The position numbers and the translations under genes are program-made. Shown here piece by piece: positions 16,624-26,201 of a stretch of DNA of 64,000 nt. Source of the DNA: Burkholderiales bacterium (GTDB taxonomy: Bacteria > Pseudomonadota > Gammaproteobacteria > Burkholderiales > Burkholderiaceae_C); assembly GCA_030604135.1 (NCBI GenBank), contig JAUVWL010000002.1:248001-312000 (forward strand), in the 5' to 3' direction. Under the pieces are notes generated by a model that had not been told where the DNA came from, did no database searches, and worked only from the letters and a program-made list of their open reading frames with translations. Numbering within the stretch: the first letter of the stretch is position 1; each line of letters opens with the position of its first letter.

Positions 16624-17655
16624 ATGAGCTTTTCCATCACCGTCGAACCCAGCGGGCGCAGCTTCAGTGCCGAACCTGGTGAAACCATGCTGGCCGCCGG
16701 CATCCGCCAGGGCATCGGCCTTCCCTACGGTTGCAAGGACGGCGCCTGTGGCTCCTGCAAATGCCGCAAGCTGTCCGGCACGGTGGAACACGGCCCGCAC
16801 CAGTCCAAGGCCCTGTCGGCCGACGAAGAGGCCGCCGGCTTCGTGCTGACCTGCTGCGGTGTGCCCCAGAGTGACGTGGTACTGGAGTCACGGCAGGTGA
16901 CCGAGGCGGGCGCCTTTCCGATCAAGAAGATGCCGGTGCGGGTGAACTCGCTTGAACGTGTGTCCCACGACGTCGTTGTCATGGGCCTGCAGCTGCCCGC
17001 TGCCGACACCTTTCAGTACCACGCCGGCCAGTATGTCGAGTTCCTGCTGCGCGACGGTGACCGCCGCAGCTACTCCATGGCCAATGCGCCGCACACACAG
17101 GCTGCCGGCCCCCGCATCGAGCTGCACCTGCGCCACATGCCAGGCGGCAAGTTCACCGACCATGTGTTCGGGAACATGAAGGAAAAAGAGATCCTGCGCA
17201 TAGAGGGGCCGTACGGCAGTTTCTTCCTGCGCGAGGACAGTGCCAAGCCCATCGTGTTCCTGGCCTCGGGCACCGGCTTTGCGCCGATCAAGGCCATCAT
17301 CGAGCACATGCGTTTCAAGGGCATGGACAGACCCGCGACGCTGTACTGGGGCGGCCGCCGCCCGGCCGACCTGTACCAGGACGCCTGGATCCGCGAGCAG
17401 CTGACCCACCTGCCCTGGTTGCAGTACGTGCCGGTGATCTCGGATGCCCTGCCCGAGGACGCCTGGACCGGTCGCACAGGCTACGTGCACCAGGCCGTGC
17501 TGCAGGACTTCCCGGACCTGTCGGGCCACGAGGTCTACGCCTGCGGCGCGCCGATCGTGGTCGAGTCGGCACGCCGCGATTACATGGCCCACGCCGGCCT
17601 TCCGGAAGAGGCCTTTTTCGCCGACTCGTTCACAAGCGCGGCGGACAAGCAGTAA
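16624..17655 (+). CDS. 2Fe-2S ferredoxin / FAD / NAD(P)H reductase (AscD-like)
   Basis: A 343-residue three-domain electron-transfer flavoprotein. The N-terminal plant-type 2Fe-2S domain has Cys37, 42, 45 and 77/78 in YGCKDGACGSCKC and LTCCG. An FAD domain with RRSYSMANAP and an NAD domain with GTGFAPIKAI follow. The family includes the reductase components of phenol/methane monooxygenases and CDP-6-deoxy-delta-3,4-glucoseen reductase, the name usually given to this betaproteobacterial version. No oxygenase or deoxysugar genes are adjacent, so the acceptor is unknown. The ATG at 16624 fits the family N-terminus (SFSITVEPSGRSF). Confidence 0.85.
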   Translation: MSFSITVEPSGRSFSAEPGETMLAAGIRQGIGLPYGCKDGACGSCKCRKLSGTVEHGPHQSKALSADEEAAGFVLTCCGVPQSDVVLESRQVTEAGAFPIKKMPVRVNSLERVSHDVVVMGLQLPAADTFQYHAGQYVEFLLRDGDRRSYSMANAPHTQAAGPRIELHLRHMPGGKFTDHVFGNMKEKEILRIEGPYGSFFLREDSAKPIVFLASGTGFAPIKAIIEHMRFKGMDRPATLYWGGRRPADLYQDAWIREQLTHLPWLQYVPVISDALPEDAWTGRTGYVHQAVLQDFPDLSGHEVYACGAPIVVESARRDYMAHAGLPEEAFFADSFTSAADKQ

Positions 17656-17736
17656 GACCCCCCTGCGCCGCTGCGCGGCTTCCCCCCTGGGAGGGGGGAC
17701 ACCACCTGTGGCCCGGCAAAGCCGGTTCCACGGCGG
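17656..17736 (+). repeat. Dispersed hairpin repeat, copy 2 (3' of ferredoxin reductase)
   Basis: Begins right after the stop codon at 17655. Parts in order: CCCCCC, GCGCCGCTGCGCGGC, the hairpin TCCCCCC-TGGGA-GGGGGGA (17681-17699), then GGCCCGGCAAAGCCGGTTCC. The same order and much of the same sequence occurs on the minus strand at 4886-4963. It may act as a terminator; there is no T-run. Confidence 0.7.
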
Positions 17737-17861
17737 TTGCTGGCTGGAGACACGGCCTGCCTGTCGCGCAGGTGTCGTTTGCGTGCATTCCCCGATGGTG
17801 CCCGGGCGGCACCGGCAGCACACTGGAGCTCTGTTCGTTTTGCTGATCCGGAGTCCTTCGC

Positions 17862-18830
17862 ATGTTCCATCGCCGACACCTTCTGGCCCTGGCGGCCGCC
17901 GCTTCCCTGGTTTCGCTGCCCGCCAGGGCCCAGACCAACCCGGTGCGCATCATCGTGCCGTTTGCGGCTGGGGGTCCGATCGACGTGACAGCCAGGGTGC
18001 TGGCCGAAGCGGTGAAAGACACACTGGGCACGGTGATCATCGAGAACCGTGCCGGTGCCGGCGGCAACATCGGCGTTGGCGCCGCTGCTCGCTCGGCACC
18101 CGACGGCATGACACTGGGCATTGCCACCACCGCCTCGCACGGCATCAACCCCTGGCTGTTCAAGCAGTTGCCCTACGACCCGGTGAAAGACTTTGCGCCG
18201 GTCACCCAGATGCTGAGGGTGCCCAATGTGCTGGTGATCAATGCCGAGACGGCCCAGCGCCTGGGCATCAACACCGTGGCCGACCTGATCGCGTATGCCA
18301 AGGCCAACCCGGGCCGACTGAACTACGGCTCGGGTGGCAATGGCAGCGCTGGCCATCTGGCCGGTGAGCTGTTCAAGAACCAGGCCGGCATCTTTGCGGT
18401 GCACATCCCCTACAACGGCGGCGCGCCAGCACAGGCGGCCCTGCTGGGCGGCCAGGTCGATTTCAATTTCGACAACCTGGCCACAGCGGCGGGCAACATC
18501 CGCTCGGGACGGCTCAAGGCCCTGGCGGTGACCACGGCCCAGCGCACGCAGGTGATGCCGAATGTGCCCACCGTGGCCGAAACCCTGCCCGGCTTCGAGA
18601 TCGACACCTGGTGGGGACTGGTGGTGCCGGCCGGCACACCGGCCGAGCGGGTCTCCCAGCTCAATGCCGCATTCACCCAGGCCCTGAACACACCGGCGGT
18701 GCGCGAACGGTTTGCCACCCTGATGGCCGAACCGGCACCCAGCACACCCCAGGCCTTCGGTGAGTTCATGAACCGCGAGCGCGCCAAATACGAACGCATG
18801 GTCAAGCTCAGCGGCGCCAAGGTCGATTGA
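17862..18830 (+). CDS. Tripartite tricarboxylate transporter receptor (Bug/TctC)
   Basis: A 322-residue periplasmic solute-binding protein with a cleavable signal (FHRRHLLALAAAASLVSL-PARA). Mature landmarks are PVRIIVPFAAGGPIDVTAR, NRAGAGGNIGVGA and NYGSGGNGSAGHL, all typical of the Bug family. These proteins bind carboxylates for a TctAB permease; none is encoded here, as is common for the many orphan Bug proteins in Burkholderiales. The gene lies 20 bp upstream of the acyl-CoA ligase, so its ligand may be an organic acid activated by that enzyme (inference). Confidence 0.9.
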   Translation: MFHRRHLLALAAAASLVSLPARAQTNPVRIIVPFAAGGPIDVTARVLAEAVKDTLGTVIIENRAGAGGNIGVGAAARSAPDGMTLGIATTASHGINPWLFKQLPYDPVKDFAPVTQMLRVPNVLVINAETAQRLGINTVADLIAYAKANPGRLNYGSGGNGSAGHLAGELFKNQAGIFAVHIPYNGGAPAQAALLGGQVDFNFDNLATAAGNIRSGRLKALAVTTAQRTQVMPNVPTVAETLPGFEIDTWWGLVVPAGTPAERVSQLNAAFTQALNTPAVRERFATLMAEPAPSTPQAFGEFMNRERAKYERMVKLSGAKVD

Positions 18831-18850
18831 CATTTTCCGGAGGGACGTCC

Positions 18851-20503
18851 ATGCAGGATGCCAACCAGTCGCCCATGGTCTCGACCATGATGGCGCAGCC
18901 GCTGTCGCTCAACCACCTGCTGGACCGCGCCGGATACCTGTTCCCGTCCAGCGAGATCGTGAGTCGGCTGCCCGACAAAAGCTACTGCACGCACCGCTTC
19001 AGCGAGTTCCACGAGCGAGCGCGGCGGCTGGCACAGGCCCTGCTCGATCTGGGCGTTTCCCGGGGCGACCGGGTGGCCACGCTGTGCTGGAACCACCACG
19101 CCCACCTGGAGTGCTATTTCGGCATCCCGGCGGCCGGTGCAGTCATGCACACCCTGAACCTGCGCCTGTCGCCTGACGAGATCGGCTGGATCGCGGCCGA
19201 CGCGCAGGACCGTGTGCTGGTGGTCGACGACATCCTGCTGCCGCTGTACCGCCAGTTTGCCCACCTGCACCGCTTCGAGCACGTCATCGTGTTTCCGTTC
19301 TCAGGGGCCCCGGTGCCCGACGGTGAAGGCCTGACCGACTACGAAGCCCTGTTGGCGGCCACCGAAGTCAGCCAGTTCCGGTACCCGGCCCACGCCGAGG
19401 ATGACCCGGTGTCCATGTGCTACACCTCGGGCACCACCGGGCGGCCCAAGGGCGTGGTCTATTCCCACCGCTCGACCGTGCTGCACACCCTGGTGGGCTG
19501 CCTGGGCGATTGCTGGGGCCTTCGTGGCACCGACACGGTGCTGCCAGTCACCCCCATGTTCCACGCCAACAGCTGGGGCATCCCTTACGCTTGCGTCATG
19601 CTGGGCACCAGGCTGGTGTTTCCGGGTCCCCACCTGCACCCGGACGACCTGCTGGACCTGATGCAACACCAGCCACCAACGCTGGCCCTGGGCGTGCCCA
19701 CCATCTGGCTGGGCCTCATCCAGGCCTACGAGGCGGCACTGAGCACCCAGCCCGGCCGATGGAAACTGCCGCCGGGTATGCGCAGCCTGGTCGGTGGAGC
19801 GGCCGTGCCCGAATCGCTGATCCGCAGCTTCCACCGACACGGGGTCTGGCTGCTGCAGGGCTGGGGCATGACCGAAACCTCGCCGCTGGCCACCGTGTCC
19901 TACCCCAAGGCCGAGCTGCGCGACATTGACGACAACGAGCGCTACCGCCGCGCCGCCATGGCCGGTGTGCCCGTGCCCCTGGTGGACGTGCGCCTGCGCC
20001 AGGACGACGGCAGCGACGCGCCCTGGGACGGCCAGAGCGTCGGCGAGATCCAGGTGAGGGGGCCCTTCATCACCGGCCGCTACCACCGGGTGCCGGTCAG
20101 CGAAGACAAGTTCACCCCGGACGGCTGGCTGCGCACCGGCGACGTCGCCAGCATGGACCCACACGGCTTCGTGCGCATCACCGACCGCACCAAGGACCTG
20201 ATCAAGTCGGGTGGCGAGTGGATCAGTTCGGTCGACCTGGAGAACGCGCTCATGGGCCACCCCGAGGTGCTGGAAGCGGCCGTCATTGCCATCCCGGACG
20301 AGAAGTGGAGCGAGCGCCCGCTGGCCTGTGTGGTCAGCCGCAGCGGCCAGCCGCTGGACCGCAGCTCACTCGATGCCTGCCTGCTGGACAGGGGCTTTGC
20401 CAAGTGGCAGTTGCCCGAGCGCTACGAATTCATCGAAGCCGTGCCGCGGACCTCGACCGGCAAGTTCTACAAGCTGCGCCTGCGCGAGCGCTTTCCGCAC
20501 TGA
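18851..20503 (+). CDS. Fatty-acid CoA ligase (AlkK-like)
   Basis: A 550-residue ANL-superfamily adenylating enzyme. The AMP-binding P-loop is CYTSGTTGRPKGVVYSHR, the second core motif GWGMTETSP, the hinge GWLRTGDVASMDPHGF, and the catalytic Lys lies near the C-terminus in RTSTGKFYKLRLRE. Size and motifs match AlkK-type medium-chain acyl-CoA synthetases. The start is set by GGAGG 8 nt before 18851. It follows the Bug receptor gene by 20 bp and probably shares its transcript. The substrate chain length cannot be read from sequence. Confidence 0.88.
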   Translation: MQDANQSPMVSTMMAQPLSLNHLLDRAGYLFPSSEIVSRLPDKSYCTHRFSEFHERARRLAQALLDLGVSRGDRVATLCWNHHAHLECYFGIPAAGAVMHTLNLRLSPDEIGWIAADAQDRVLVVDDILLPLYRQFAHLHRFEHVIVFPFSGAPVPDGEGLTDYEALLAATEVSQFRYPAHAEDDPVSMCYTSGTTGRPKGVVYSHRSTVLHTLVGCLGDCWGLRGTDTVLPVTPMFHANSWGIPYACVMLGTRLVFPGPHLHPDDLLDLMQHQPPTLALGVPTIWLGLIQAYEAALSTQPGRWKLPPGMRSLVGGAAVPESLIRSFHRHGVWLLQGWGMTETSPLATVSYPKAELRDIDDNERYRRAAMAGVPVPLVDVRLRQDDGSDAPWDGQSVGEIQVRGPFITGRYHRVPVSEDKFTPDGWLRTGDVASMDPHGFVRITDRTKDLIKSGGEWISSVDLENALMGHPEVLEAAVIAIPDEKWSERPLACVVSRSGQPLDRSSLDACLLDRGFAKWQLPERYEFIEAVPRTSTGKFYKLRLRERFPH

Positions 20504-20518
20504 GGCGATGGGTTCGAC

Positions 20519-21133
20519 TCAGGCGCCTGCCAGGAGCTTGCGGATGTCGTCGGCCAGCGCCTGGGCGCCGGTGCCATAGCGGTGGTACAACCGCACCCGG
20601 CCCTGCGGATCATAGACATAGCTGCCGGCCGTGTGGTCCATCGAGTAGCTGGTGGGTGTGGCGCCGGGCACCTTCTTGTAGTAGATCCGGAAGCGCTTGG
20701 CCAGCTCCGGCAGCTCGCCGGGCGCCGAATACAGCGCCAGAAAGCTGGGGTCGAAGGCCGCCATGTACTCCTTCATGATCTCGGGTGTGTCTCGCTCCGG
20801 GTCGATGCTGACGAACAGACCTTGCAGGCGTTCGCCGTCTGCGCCCAGCAGCTCGCGGGCCTGCGCCATTTCGGACATGGATGTCGGGCAGACGTCCGGG
20901 CACTGGGTGAAGCCGAAGAAGATGACGACCGCCTTGCCCCGGAAATCGGCCAGGGTCCGCATCTGGCCATTGTGGTCGGTCAGCGCGAAGCCGGTCGCGT
21001 AGTCGGCGCCGGTGATATCGATGCCGGCAAAGCCCTGGCCCGACTGGCCGCAGCCAGCCAGCCAGGGCAGGACGCCGATGGCACCGGCGCCCAGCACCAG
21101 TTGGCGACGGTTTCGGGAAAACAGGTGGGTCAT
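20519..21133 (-). CDS. SCO1/SenC copper-delivery protein for cytochrome oxidase
   Basis: A 204-residue thioredoxin-fold lipoprotein. A twin-arginine-like start (RNRRQLVLG) leads to a lipobox with Cys28 (WLAGC). Copper ligands are Cys78 and Cys82 in TQCPDVCP and His167 in [10 protein letters not shown] proteins insert or reduce the CuA site of CtaC on the periplasmic side. It overlaps ctaB by 4 bp and is last in the surf1-to-sco unit. Confidence 0.94.
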   Translation of the reverse strand: MTHLFSRNRRQLVLGAGAIGVLPWLAGCGQSGQGFAGIDITGADYATGFALTDHNGQMRTLADFRGKAVVIFFGFTQCPDVCPTSMSEMAQARELLGADGERLQGLFVSIDPERDTPEIMKEYMAAFDPSFLALYSAPGELPELAKRFRIYYKKVPGATPTSYSMDHTAGSYVYDPQGRVRLYHRYGTGAQALADDIRKLLAGA

Positions 21134-22038
21134 GGCAGGTAGTGGTCGATCAGCAGTGCCGCAAACAGCAGCGACAGGTGAATCAGCGAGAAGCGGAAGG
21201 TCTTGCGGGCCAACGCGTCCGAATAGTCACGCCAGAGCACATAGGCATAGGCCACGAAGCCTGCGTTGAGCAACACCGCCGCCGCCAGATAGAACCAGCC
21301 GCTCATGCGCATCATGAACGGCATCAGACAGGCCGCAAACAGCACCAGGGTGTAGAGCAGGATTTGCAGGCGGGTGAACTCCGATCCGTGCGTGACCGGC
21401 AGCATCGGCAGACCCGACTTGCGGTAGTCTTCGACCCGGTACAGCGCCAGTGCCCAGAAGTGCGGCGGCGTCCACAGAAAGATGATCAGGAACAGGATCA
21501 GCGCCTCGGGCGCCACATGGCCGCTCACCGCGGCCCAGCCCAGCACCGGCGGCATCGCGCCGGAAGCGCCGCCGATGACGATGTTCTGGGGCGTCAGCGG
21601 CTTGAGAATGACGGTGTAGATGACCGCATACCCCACAAAGGTACCGAAGGTCAGCCACATCGTCAGCGGATTGACCCAGAGGTACAGAATCGCCGAGCCC
21701 AGGCCACAGAGCAAGGCGGAGAAGGCCAGGGTCTGGGCATTGGTCAACTCGCCTTTCGCCGTCGGGCGCCAGGCGGTGCGCTTCATGCGCCGGTCAATCT
21801 GCTGCTCGACGATGCAGTTGAAAGCCGCCGCCGCTCCGGCCACCAGCCAGATACCCAGGCAGGCCAGCACGATGAGCTGCACCTGCGACCAGCTGGGCAG
21901 ACCCGGGATCGCCAGCACCATACCGATCAGGGCGCAAAACACGATCAGCTGAACCACCCGCGGTTTGGTCAGAATGTAGAACTGCCGCCAGGTGGACGAC
22001 AGACCCAGCGAAGAGGTCGAGGAAGGGGCTGCACTCAT
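21130..22038 (-). CDS. ctaB: Protoheme IX farnesyltransferase (heme O synthase)
   Basis: A 302-residue UbiA-family prenyltransferase with about nine membrane helices. It farnesylates heme B to heme O for the aa3 oxidase. Landmarks are LTKPRVVQL, the Asp-rich [15 protein letters not shown] and [17 protein letters not shown]. The ATG at 22038 overlaps the ctaA stop codon (ATGA), and its own stop overlaps the start of sco. This implies tight translational coupling of ctaA-ctaB-sco. Confidence 0.95.
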   Translation of the reverse strand: MSAAPSSTSSLGLSSTWRQFYILTKPRVVQLIVFCALIGMVLAIPGLPSWSQVQLIVLACLGIWLVAGAAAAFNCIVEQQIDRRMKRTAWRPTAKGELTNAQTLAFSALLCGLGSAILYLWVNPLTMWLTFGTFVGYAVIYTVILKPLTPQNIVIGGASGAMPPVLGWAAVSGHVAPEALILFLIIFLWTPPHFWALALYRVEDYRKSGLPMLPVTHGSEFTRLQILLYTLVLFAACLMPFMMRMSGWFYLAAAVLLNAGFVAYAYVLWRDYSDALARKTFRFSLIHLSLLFAALLIDHYLP

Positions 22039-23189
22039 CTTGAAGCTTGCGGCATGGGGGTGGAGAGCGCACGGACCGGTGTGGTCGATGCACGGGTGCG
22101 GGCCAACAGACCGGTCATCAGCACCACCAGGGCCGCCGCCCCGCCGGTGTGGGCCACAGCGGCCACCAGAGGCCACTCCAGCACCACGTTGCTCAGGCCA
22201 CTGACCAGTTGCCAGCCGGCCAGGATCAGCAATCCCTTGGCACCGGCGCGCAGGCCTTCAACCCGCCACAGCCGCCAGGCCAGCCAGATCAGCGCCGCCA
22301 GCACCACATAGGCCGCCAGTCGATGCACATAGTGGATGGCGGTGAGGGCCGCAAAAGGAATCGAATCGCCGGAACGGGCCTGGCCGAGCTCACGCCAGAG
22401 CGTGAAGCCTTCGCGCAGATCCATGTCGGGCCACCAGCTGCCCTGGCAGGTGGGAAAATCGCGACAAGCCAGCACAGCGTAGTTGGTGCTGACCCAGCCA
22501 CCCAGGGCCACCTGCAGCCACAACAAGGCGAACACGCCCACCAGGGCCAGGCGCAAGGTGGACGGGACGGGCACCGCACCAACTGCACCGGGCAAAGCGT
22601 GTGCATAGGCGACCGACTGGGCCCGCAACAGAGCCAGCAGTCCCAGCCCACCCAGCAGGTGGAGCGTGACAATGGCCGGGAACAGCTTCATGGTGACGGT
22701 CAGTGCACCGAAGGCACCCTGAACGCACACCCAGATCAGCGTCACCCAAGGCCACCACAATGACATGGGCAGCTGACGGCGTGCCAGGGTGCTGTTGATG
22801 GCCAACACCAGAATAAGCACCCCGACGGCCGTGGCCAGGTAGCGGTGGATCATCTCGATCCAGGCCTTGGGGAAGGTGACCGGCCCAAAGGGCATGGCCT
22901 CCTGGGCCGCCGCAATCGAGGCACTGGCGCCGATCGGACTGGCGCTGCCGTAGCATCCGGGCCAGTCCGGGCAACCCAGACCCGAATCGGTCAAGCGGGT
23001 GAAGGCGCCGAACAGCACCAGGTCGAAGGTGAGAAACAGGGTCACCAGCGTCAACAGGCGCAAGCGCTGGGCGGGTTCGGCCCGGCGGCTGCGCAACCAG
23101 ACCCAGGCGATGGGGCCCAGCGCCAGCACCACACCCAGCAGCATCAGCCGCGCGATCGGGGCCAGGTCGTACAAGGGTTGCGTGTCCAT
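22035..23189 (-). CDS. ctaA: Heme A synthase
   Basis: A 384-residue polytopic membrane enzyme that oxidises heme O to heme A. Eight hydrophobic segments are visible. Landmarks are [20 protein letters not shown] near the N-terminus, heme-binding histidines in [14 protein letters not shown] and [11 protein letters not shown], and [15 protein letters not shown] in the second half. It overlaps ctaB by 4 bp and follows the SCO-like gene by 33 bp. Confidence 0.95.
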   Translation of the reverse strand: MDTQPLYDLAPIARLMLLGVVLALGPIAWVWLRSRRAEPAQRLRLLTLVTLFLTFDLVLFGAFTRLTDSGLGCPDWPGCYGSASPIGASASIAAAQEAMPFGPVTFPKAWIEMIHRYLATAVGVLILVLAINSTLARRQLPMSLWWPWVTLIWVCVQGAFGALTVTMKLFPAIVTLHLLGGLGLLALLRAQSVAYAHALPGAVGAVPVPSTLRLALVGVFALLWLQVALGGWVSTNYAVLACRDFPTCQGSWWPDMDLREGFTLWRELGQARSGDSIPFAALTAIHYVHRLAAYVVLAALIWLAWRLWRVEGLRAGAKGLLILAGWQLVSGLSNVVLEWPLVAAVAHTGGAAALVVLMTGLLARTRASTTPVRALSTPMPQASR

Positions 23190-23222
23190 GTCCTGCGCTC
23201 GGGAAAAATACCGGCAAGCGGC

Positions 23223-23894
23223 TCAACGGCCGGGCTTGTCCCAGAAGGACGAGGCACGCAGCAGGCGGTCGAGGTCACGGCGCGCGCGCTTGGGATCCAG
23301 ATCGGCCGGAAAGCGCATCATCCAGTTGCCCAGCGGATCCACCACGTACAGGTGGTCCTCCAGCCGATGGCCGGCGGCGGGTACGAGCCACTGCGCCAGC
23401 GCGTCGGCGTCGACCTGGAGGACCAGAGCAGCAGCTGTGGCCTGCACCAGTGGCTCGCGCAGCGTGTCGGACCCGGTTCGCAGCCAGACCCAGTCCACCC
23501 GGTCTTTCTCGCGCCCCAGCATCTCCCGGATCTGCCGTTGCAGATAGAGGTGCCGCTCGCAGGCTTCGTTGCAGGCACTGTCGGCCACACTGATAAGCAA
23601 CCACTGCTGACGCAGGGACGTCAAGGCCACCGCCTCGCCCTGGGCGTTCATGCCCTCCATGGCGGGCAAAGGACGTTGCGGGTCGATCAGCTCACCGTAG
23701 CTGTGCCCCCCCGAGGGACGGATCACGTAGTAGGTGAAGTAGGAGGCGATGACCGGGGCTGCGCACACCAGCAGAAGCATCAGCATCTTCCAGCGTCCGG
23801 AGCGGGTGCGCGCCGCGTCGATGGCGGCCACCTCGCCAGGCTGGGGCAGGGTGTGGACCGTCATGGTCAGGGGCTCGTCGGGGGTACGGGTCAT
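23223..23894 (-). CDS. SCO-like thioredoxin-fold membrane protein of the cox locus
   Basis: A 223-residue protein with one membrane helix (residues 37-58) and a periplasmic thioredoxin-like domain. It has a Cys-x3-Cys pair (C108/C112 in DSACNEACERH), like SCO proteins, and a YVVDPLGNWMMRFP segment that parallels the SCO core. The SCO copper-binding His in D-H-T-A is not at the same spacing, so copper binding is uncertain. It is found in this place in many betaproteobacterial cox loci. The ATG at 23894 overlaps the surf1 stop codon by 4 bp. A role in oxidase assembly is inferred. Confidence 0.75.
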   Translation of the reverse strand: MTRTPDEPLTMTVHTLPQPGEVAAIDAARTRSGRWKMLMLLLVCAAPVIASYFTYYVIRPSGGHSYGELIDPQRPLPAMEGMNAQGEAVALTSLRQQWLLISVADSACNEACERHLYLQRQIREMLGREKDRVDWVWLRTGSDTLREPLVQATAAALVLQVDADALAQWLVPAAGHRLEDHLYVVDPLGNWMMRFPADLDPKRARRDLDRLLRASSFWDKPGR

Positions 23895-24622
23895 GGGGTG
23901 TGGGGCTTGCGCCGGGGTGCAATCAGCTGGAACCAGACGAACAGCAGGGCCGTCAGAGCACACAGACCGAACCACTGGAATGCGTAGCCATGGTGCTTGG
24001 CCACGCCGGACTCCACCCGCGGCCACGCTCTGAGCAGGCCTTCATCGCGTTCGGGGCCCGTCTGGAGTACCGAGATCTCCAGCAGAGGCAAGCCTGTTTC
24101 AGCCGAAAAAGCTTCGATATCGATATTTTGCCGGATTGGGCCCAGACCCGCCTGACCCAGCTCGTAAAGCTTGGCTGGCGCCGGGGACAGCCGTCCTTCG
24201 ACCTCGACAAGACTGTCGCCTGGCGAAGGCACCTCGGGCAGGCGTGTGCGATCATGGAAATCGCGTGCCACCCAGCCACGCTGGACCAGGATGTGGCGAT
24301 CGCTTCCCTGCAGCTGCAGCGGCGTGACCACAAAGAAACCCGGGATGGCGTTCATCTGGCGGTTGTCCAGAAAAACCGTGTGCTGCCCCACCCATTGGCC
24401 ACGCAGCCGGGCCTTGCGGTGCAGCAGCTCATCGAGGTCATGGGCCCGGGACAAAGCCTCGGTCGTCAACGGGGGCTCCTGCCCTCGCCGCTCGATCTGG
24501 TCGTACAGCGCCTGCTTCTGCGCTGCCCGACCCAACTGCCACAGACCCAGCGAAGCCGTGATCGCCATGGTGAAGGCGGTGGCAAGCCACACCACCCAGA
24601 CATGCCAGGACCGGGCTTTCAT
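23891..24622 (-). CDS. SURF1 family cytochrome oxidase assembly protein
   Basis: A 243-residue protein with the SURF1 topology: one helix at residues 8-28 (VWLATAFTMAITASLGLWQLG), a periplasmic domain and a second helix at about 215-233. Signature segments are LGLWQLGRAAQK, the HTVFLDNRQMNAIPGFFVVTPL region, VQRGWVARD and GYAFQWFGL. SURF1 helps heme A insertion into CtaD. The start at 24622 has a weak AGGGG upstream; an ATG at 24640 is an alternative. It heads the surf1-SCO-like-ctaA-ctaB-sco unit. Confidence 0.9.
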   Translation of the reverse strand: MKARSWHVWVVWLATAFTMAITASLGLWQLGRAAQKQALYDQIERRGQEPPLTTEALSRAHDLDELLHRKARLRGQWVGQHTVFLDNRQMNAIPGFFVVTPLQLQGSDRHILVQRGWVARDFHDRTRLPEVPSPGDSLVEVEGRLSPAPAKLYELGQAGLGPIRQNIDIEAFSAETGLPLLEISVLQTGPERDEGLLRAWPRVESGVAKHHGYAFQWFGLCALTALLFVWFQLIAPRRKPHTP

Positions 24623-24667
24623 TCGGGTGACCCCTGCCATCGGGCGGGCAGACGGATAATGCTGGCC

Positions 24668-24907
24668 ATGAAATACGTGGTGATTCTCGGGTTCGTTGCC
24701 ATCATCGGCAGTCTGGCTGCTGCGCTGGTGTTCATGATGCGGGGTGATCGAGCGCCAGATGCCGAGGACGCCAACGCGCCTCGCAACAACCACATGGCCC
24801 GTGCACTGGCCTTTCGCATCGGCTTTTCGGTGCTGCTGTTTGCCATCGTGCTGCTGAGCTATTTCATGGGCTGGATCCAGCCCACGGGTTTGCCCGTGTC
24901 GCGCTGA
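24668..24907 (+). CDS. DUF2909 twin-transmembrane protein
   Basis: A 79-residue membrane protein with two helices (3-23 and 50-70) joined by a polar loop, matching DUF2909. It is commonly encoded inside betaproteobacterial cox loci in the opposite direction, as here. Function is unknown; oxidase assembly or stability is inferred from context. A GATAAT hexamer ends 7 nt before the ATG and no Shine-Dalgarno is visible, so translation may be leaderless. An in-frame ATG 9 nt upstream (24659) is an alternative start. Confidence 0.85.
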   Translation: MKYVVILGFVAIIGSLAAALVFMMRGDRAPDAEDANAPRNNHMARALAFRIGFSVLLFAIVLLSYFMGWIQPTGLPVSR

Positions 24908-24928
24908 ACCGGATTGTGAACGAACATG

Positions 24929-24950
24929 AAAAAGGCGCCAGAGTGGCGCC
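24929..24950 (-). terminator. Intrinsic terminator of the ctaC-ctaE unit
   Basis: On the minus strand GGCGCC-ACTCT-GGCGCC is followed by TTTTT (24933-24929). It lies 36 bp after the ctaE stop codon and separates the structural cox genes from the surf1 unit. Since it sits in a convergent gap it may also slow plus-strand readthrough from the DUF2909 gene, but there is no T-run on that side. Confidence 0.75.
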
Positions 24951-24986
24951 TGTTGTCGGCGGTCCCGGCACTCGGCCGGGCCGGTT

Positions 24987-25868
24987 TCACATCCAGTAGA
25001 CCAGGATGTAGAGACCCAGCCAGACCACGTCAACGAAGTGCCAGTACCAGGCTGCACCCTCGAAACCGAAATGGCTCTTGGCACTGAAGTGACCTTTTTG
25101 CAGCCGCAGGGTGATGACCAGCAGCATGATCATGCCCAGCAGCACGTGGAAGCCGTGGAAGCCGGTGAGCATGTAGAAAGTCGAGCCGAAAATGCCCGAG
25201 CTCAGCTTGAGGTTCAGGCTGGTGTAGGCATAGAAGTACTCGTAACCCTGCACGCACAGGAAGATGGCGCCCAGCAACACCGTCATCCACATGAAGGCGA
25301 TGGTTTTGGCGCGGTTGCCGGCCTGCAGGGCATGGTGGGCAATGGTCAGGGTCACGCCCGAGGTCAGCAGCAAGGCCGTGTTGATGGTGGGCAGCCAGAA
25401 CGGCCCCATGGTCTGGAAGGGCTCGACGATGCCAGCTGGCGACGCGGTCATGCCCGCCTGGATGCTGGGCCAGACGGCGGTGAAATCGGGCCAGAGCAAG
25501 GCGTTCTCGACATTGCCCAGGTTCGGCACCGCCTGAACACGCGCCCACCACAGGGCGGTGAAGAACGCGCCGAAGAACATCACCTCCGAGAAGATGAACC
25601 AGCTCATGCTCCAGCGGTAGGACAGGTCGATCTTGCGACCGTACAGACCGCTTTCGCTTTCGTGGATGGCATCGCCGAACCATTGGTACAGCACCACCAG
25701 CCAGAACACCAGGCCAAAGGCCAGCGAGTACATGCCCCACCCGGACCCGTTGACCCACTGACCCGCGCCGAGGATCACAAAAAACAGACCGATGGCGGCC
25801 ATCGCCGGGTGCCTCGACAGGCCCGGTACGTAGTAATAGGGCGTCGTGCCGTGGGATGCTGCTGACAT
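24987..25868 (-). CDS. ctaE: Cytochrome c oxidase subunit III
   Basis: A 293-residue protein with seven membrane helices. Landmarks are the N-terminal YYYVPGLSRHP, FIFSEVMFFGAFFTALWW, the HGFHVLLGM segment and the C-terminal EGAAWYWHFVDVVWLGLY. Subunit III stabilises the catalytic core. The ATG at 25868 has AGGA 8 nt upstream; a GTG at 25874 is an unlikely alternative. It is last in the ctaC-D-small-G-DUF2970-ctaE unit. Confidence 0.97.
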   Translation of the reverse strand: MSAASHGTTPYYYVPGLSRHPAMAAIGLFFVILGAGQWVNGSGWGMYSLAFGLVFWLVVLYQWFGDAIHESESGLYGRKIDLSYRWSMSWFIFSEVMFFGAFFTALWWARVQAVPNLGNVENALLWPDFTAVWPSIQAGMTASPAGIVEPFQTMGPFWLPTINTALLLTSGVTLTIAHHALQAGNRAKTIAFMWMTVLLGAIFLCVQGYEYFYAYTSLNLKLSSGIFGSTFYMLTGFHGFHVLLGMIMLLVITLRLQKGHFSAKSHFGFEGAAWYWHFVDVVWLGLYILVYWM

Positions 25869-25933
25869 GCTCACTCCTAGTTGCGAATCGCTTGTAATGT
25901 TTGAATGTTGTGTAGGGTATCAGGGCCGATGGT

Positions 25934-26140
25934 TCACGCGACCACCCAGTTGACCAGCAGCATCAGCCCGATCACGAACAGAAAGGCCATCACCACGCCC
26001 ACCGCCATAAGGTGCAAGGGATTGAGACGGGCAATGTCTTTCTGGTAGTCGTCCCGCCGCCGCACTCCGAGAAAGCCCCAGAGTACGGCCTTGATGGTGG
26101 CCACAATCGAGCCACCTTGCCTGGCTTCAGGAGAGTTCAC
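25934..26140 (-). CDS. DUF2970 small membrane protein, GTG start
   Basis: A 68-residue protein with one C-terminal membrane helix (about 45-66) and a basic loop WGFLGVRRRDDYQKDIARLNP, as in DUF2970. It is consistently found between ctaG and ctaE in betaproteobacteria; function unknown. The GTG at 26140 is chosen because a strong GGAGG lies 8 nt upstream. An ATG at 26182 would add 14 residues without a Shine-Dalgarno. Confidence 0.8.
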   Translation of the reverse strand: MNSPEARQGGSIVATIKAVLWGFLGVRRRDDYQKDIARLNPLHLMAVGVVMAFLFVIGLMLLVNWVVA

Positions 26141-26201
26141 CTGGAAGCCCTCCGCGTAGCAAACCGGAGGCACGTGCCCCATGTAGGACACTGCGCGGTG
26201 T

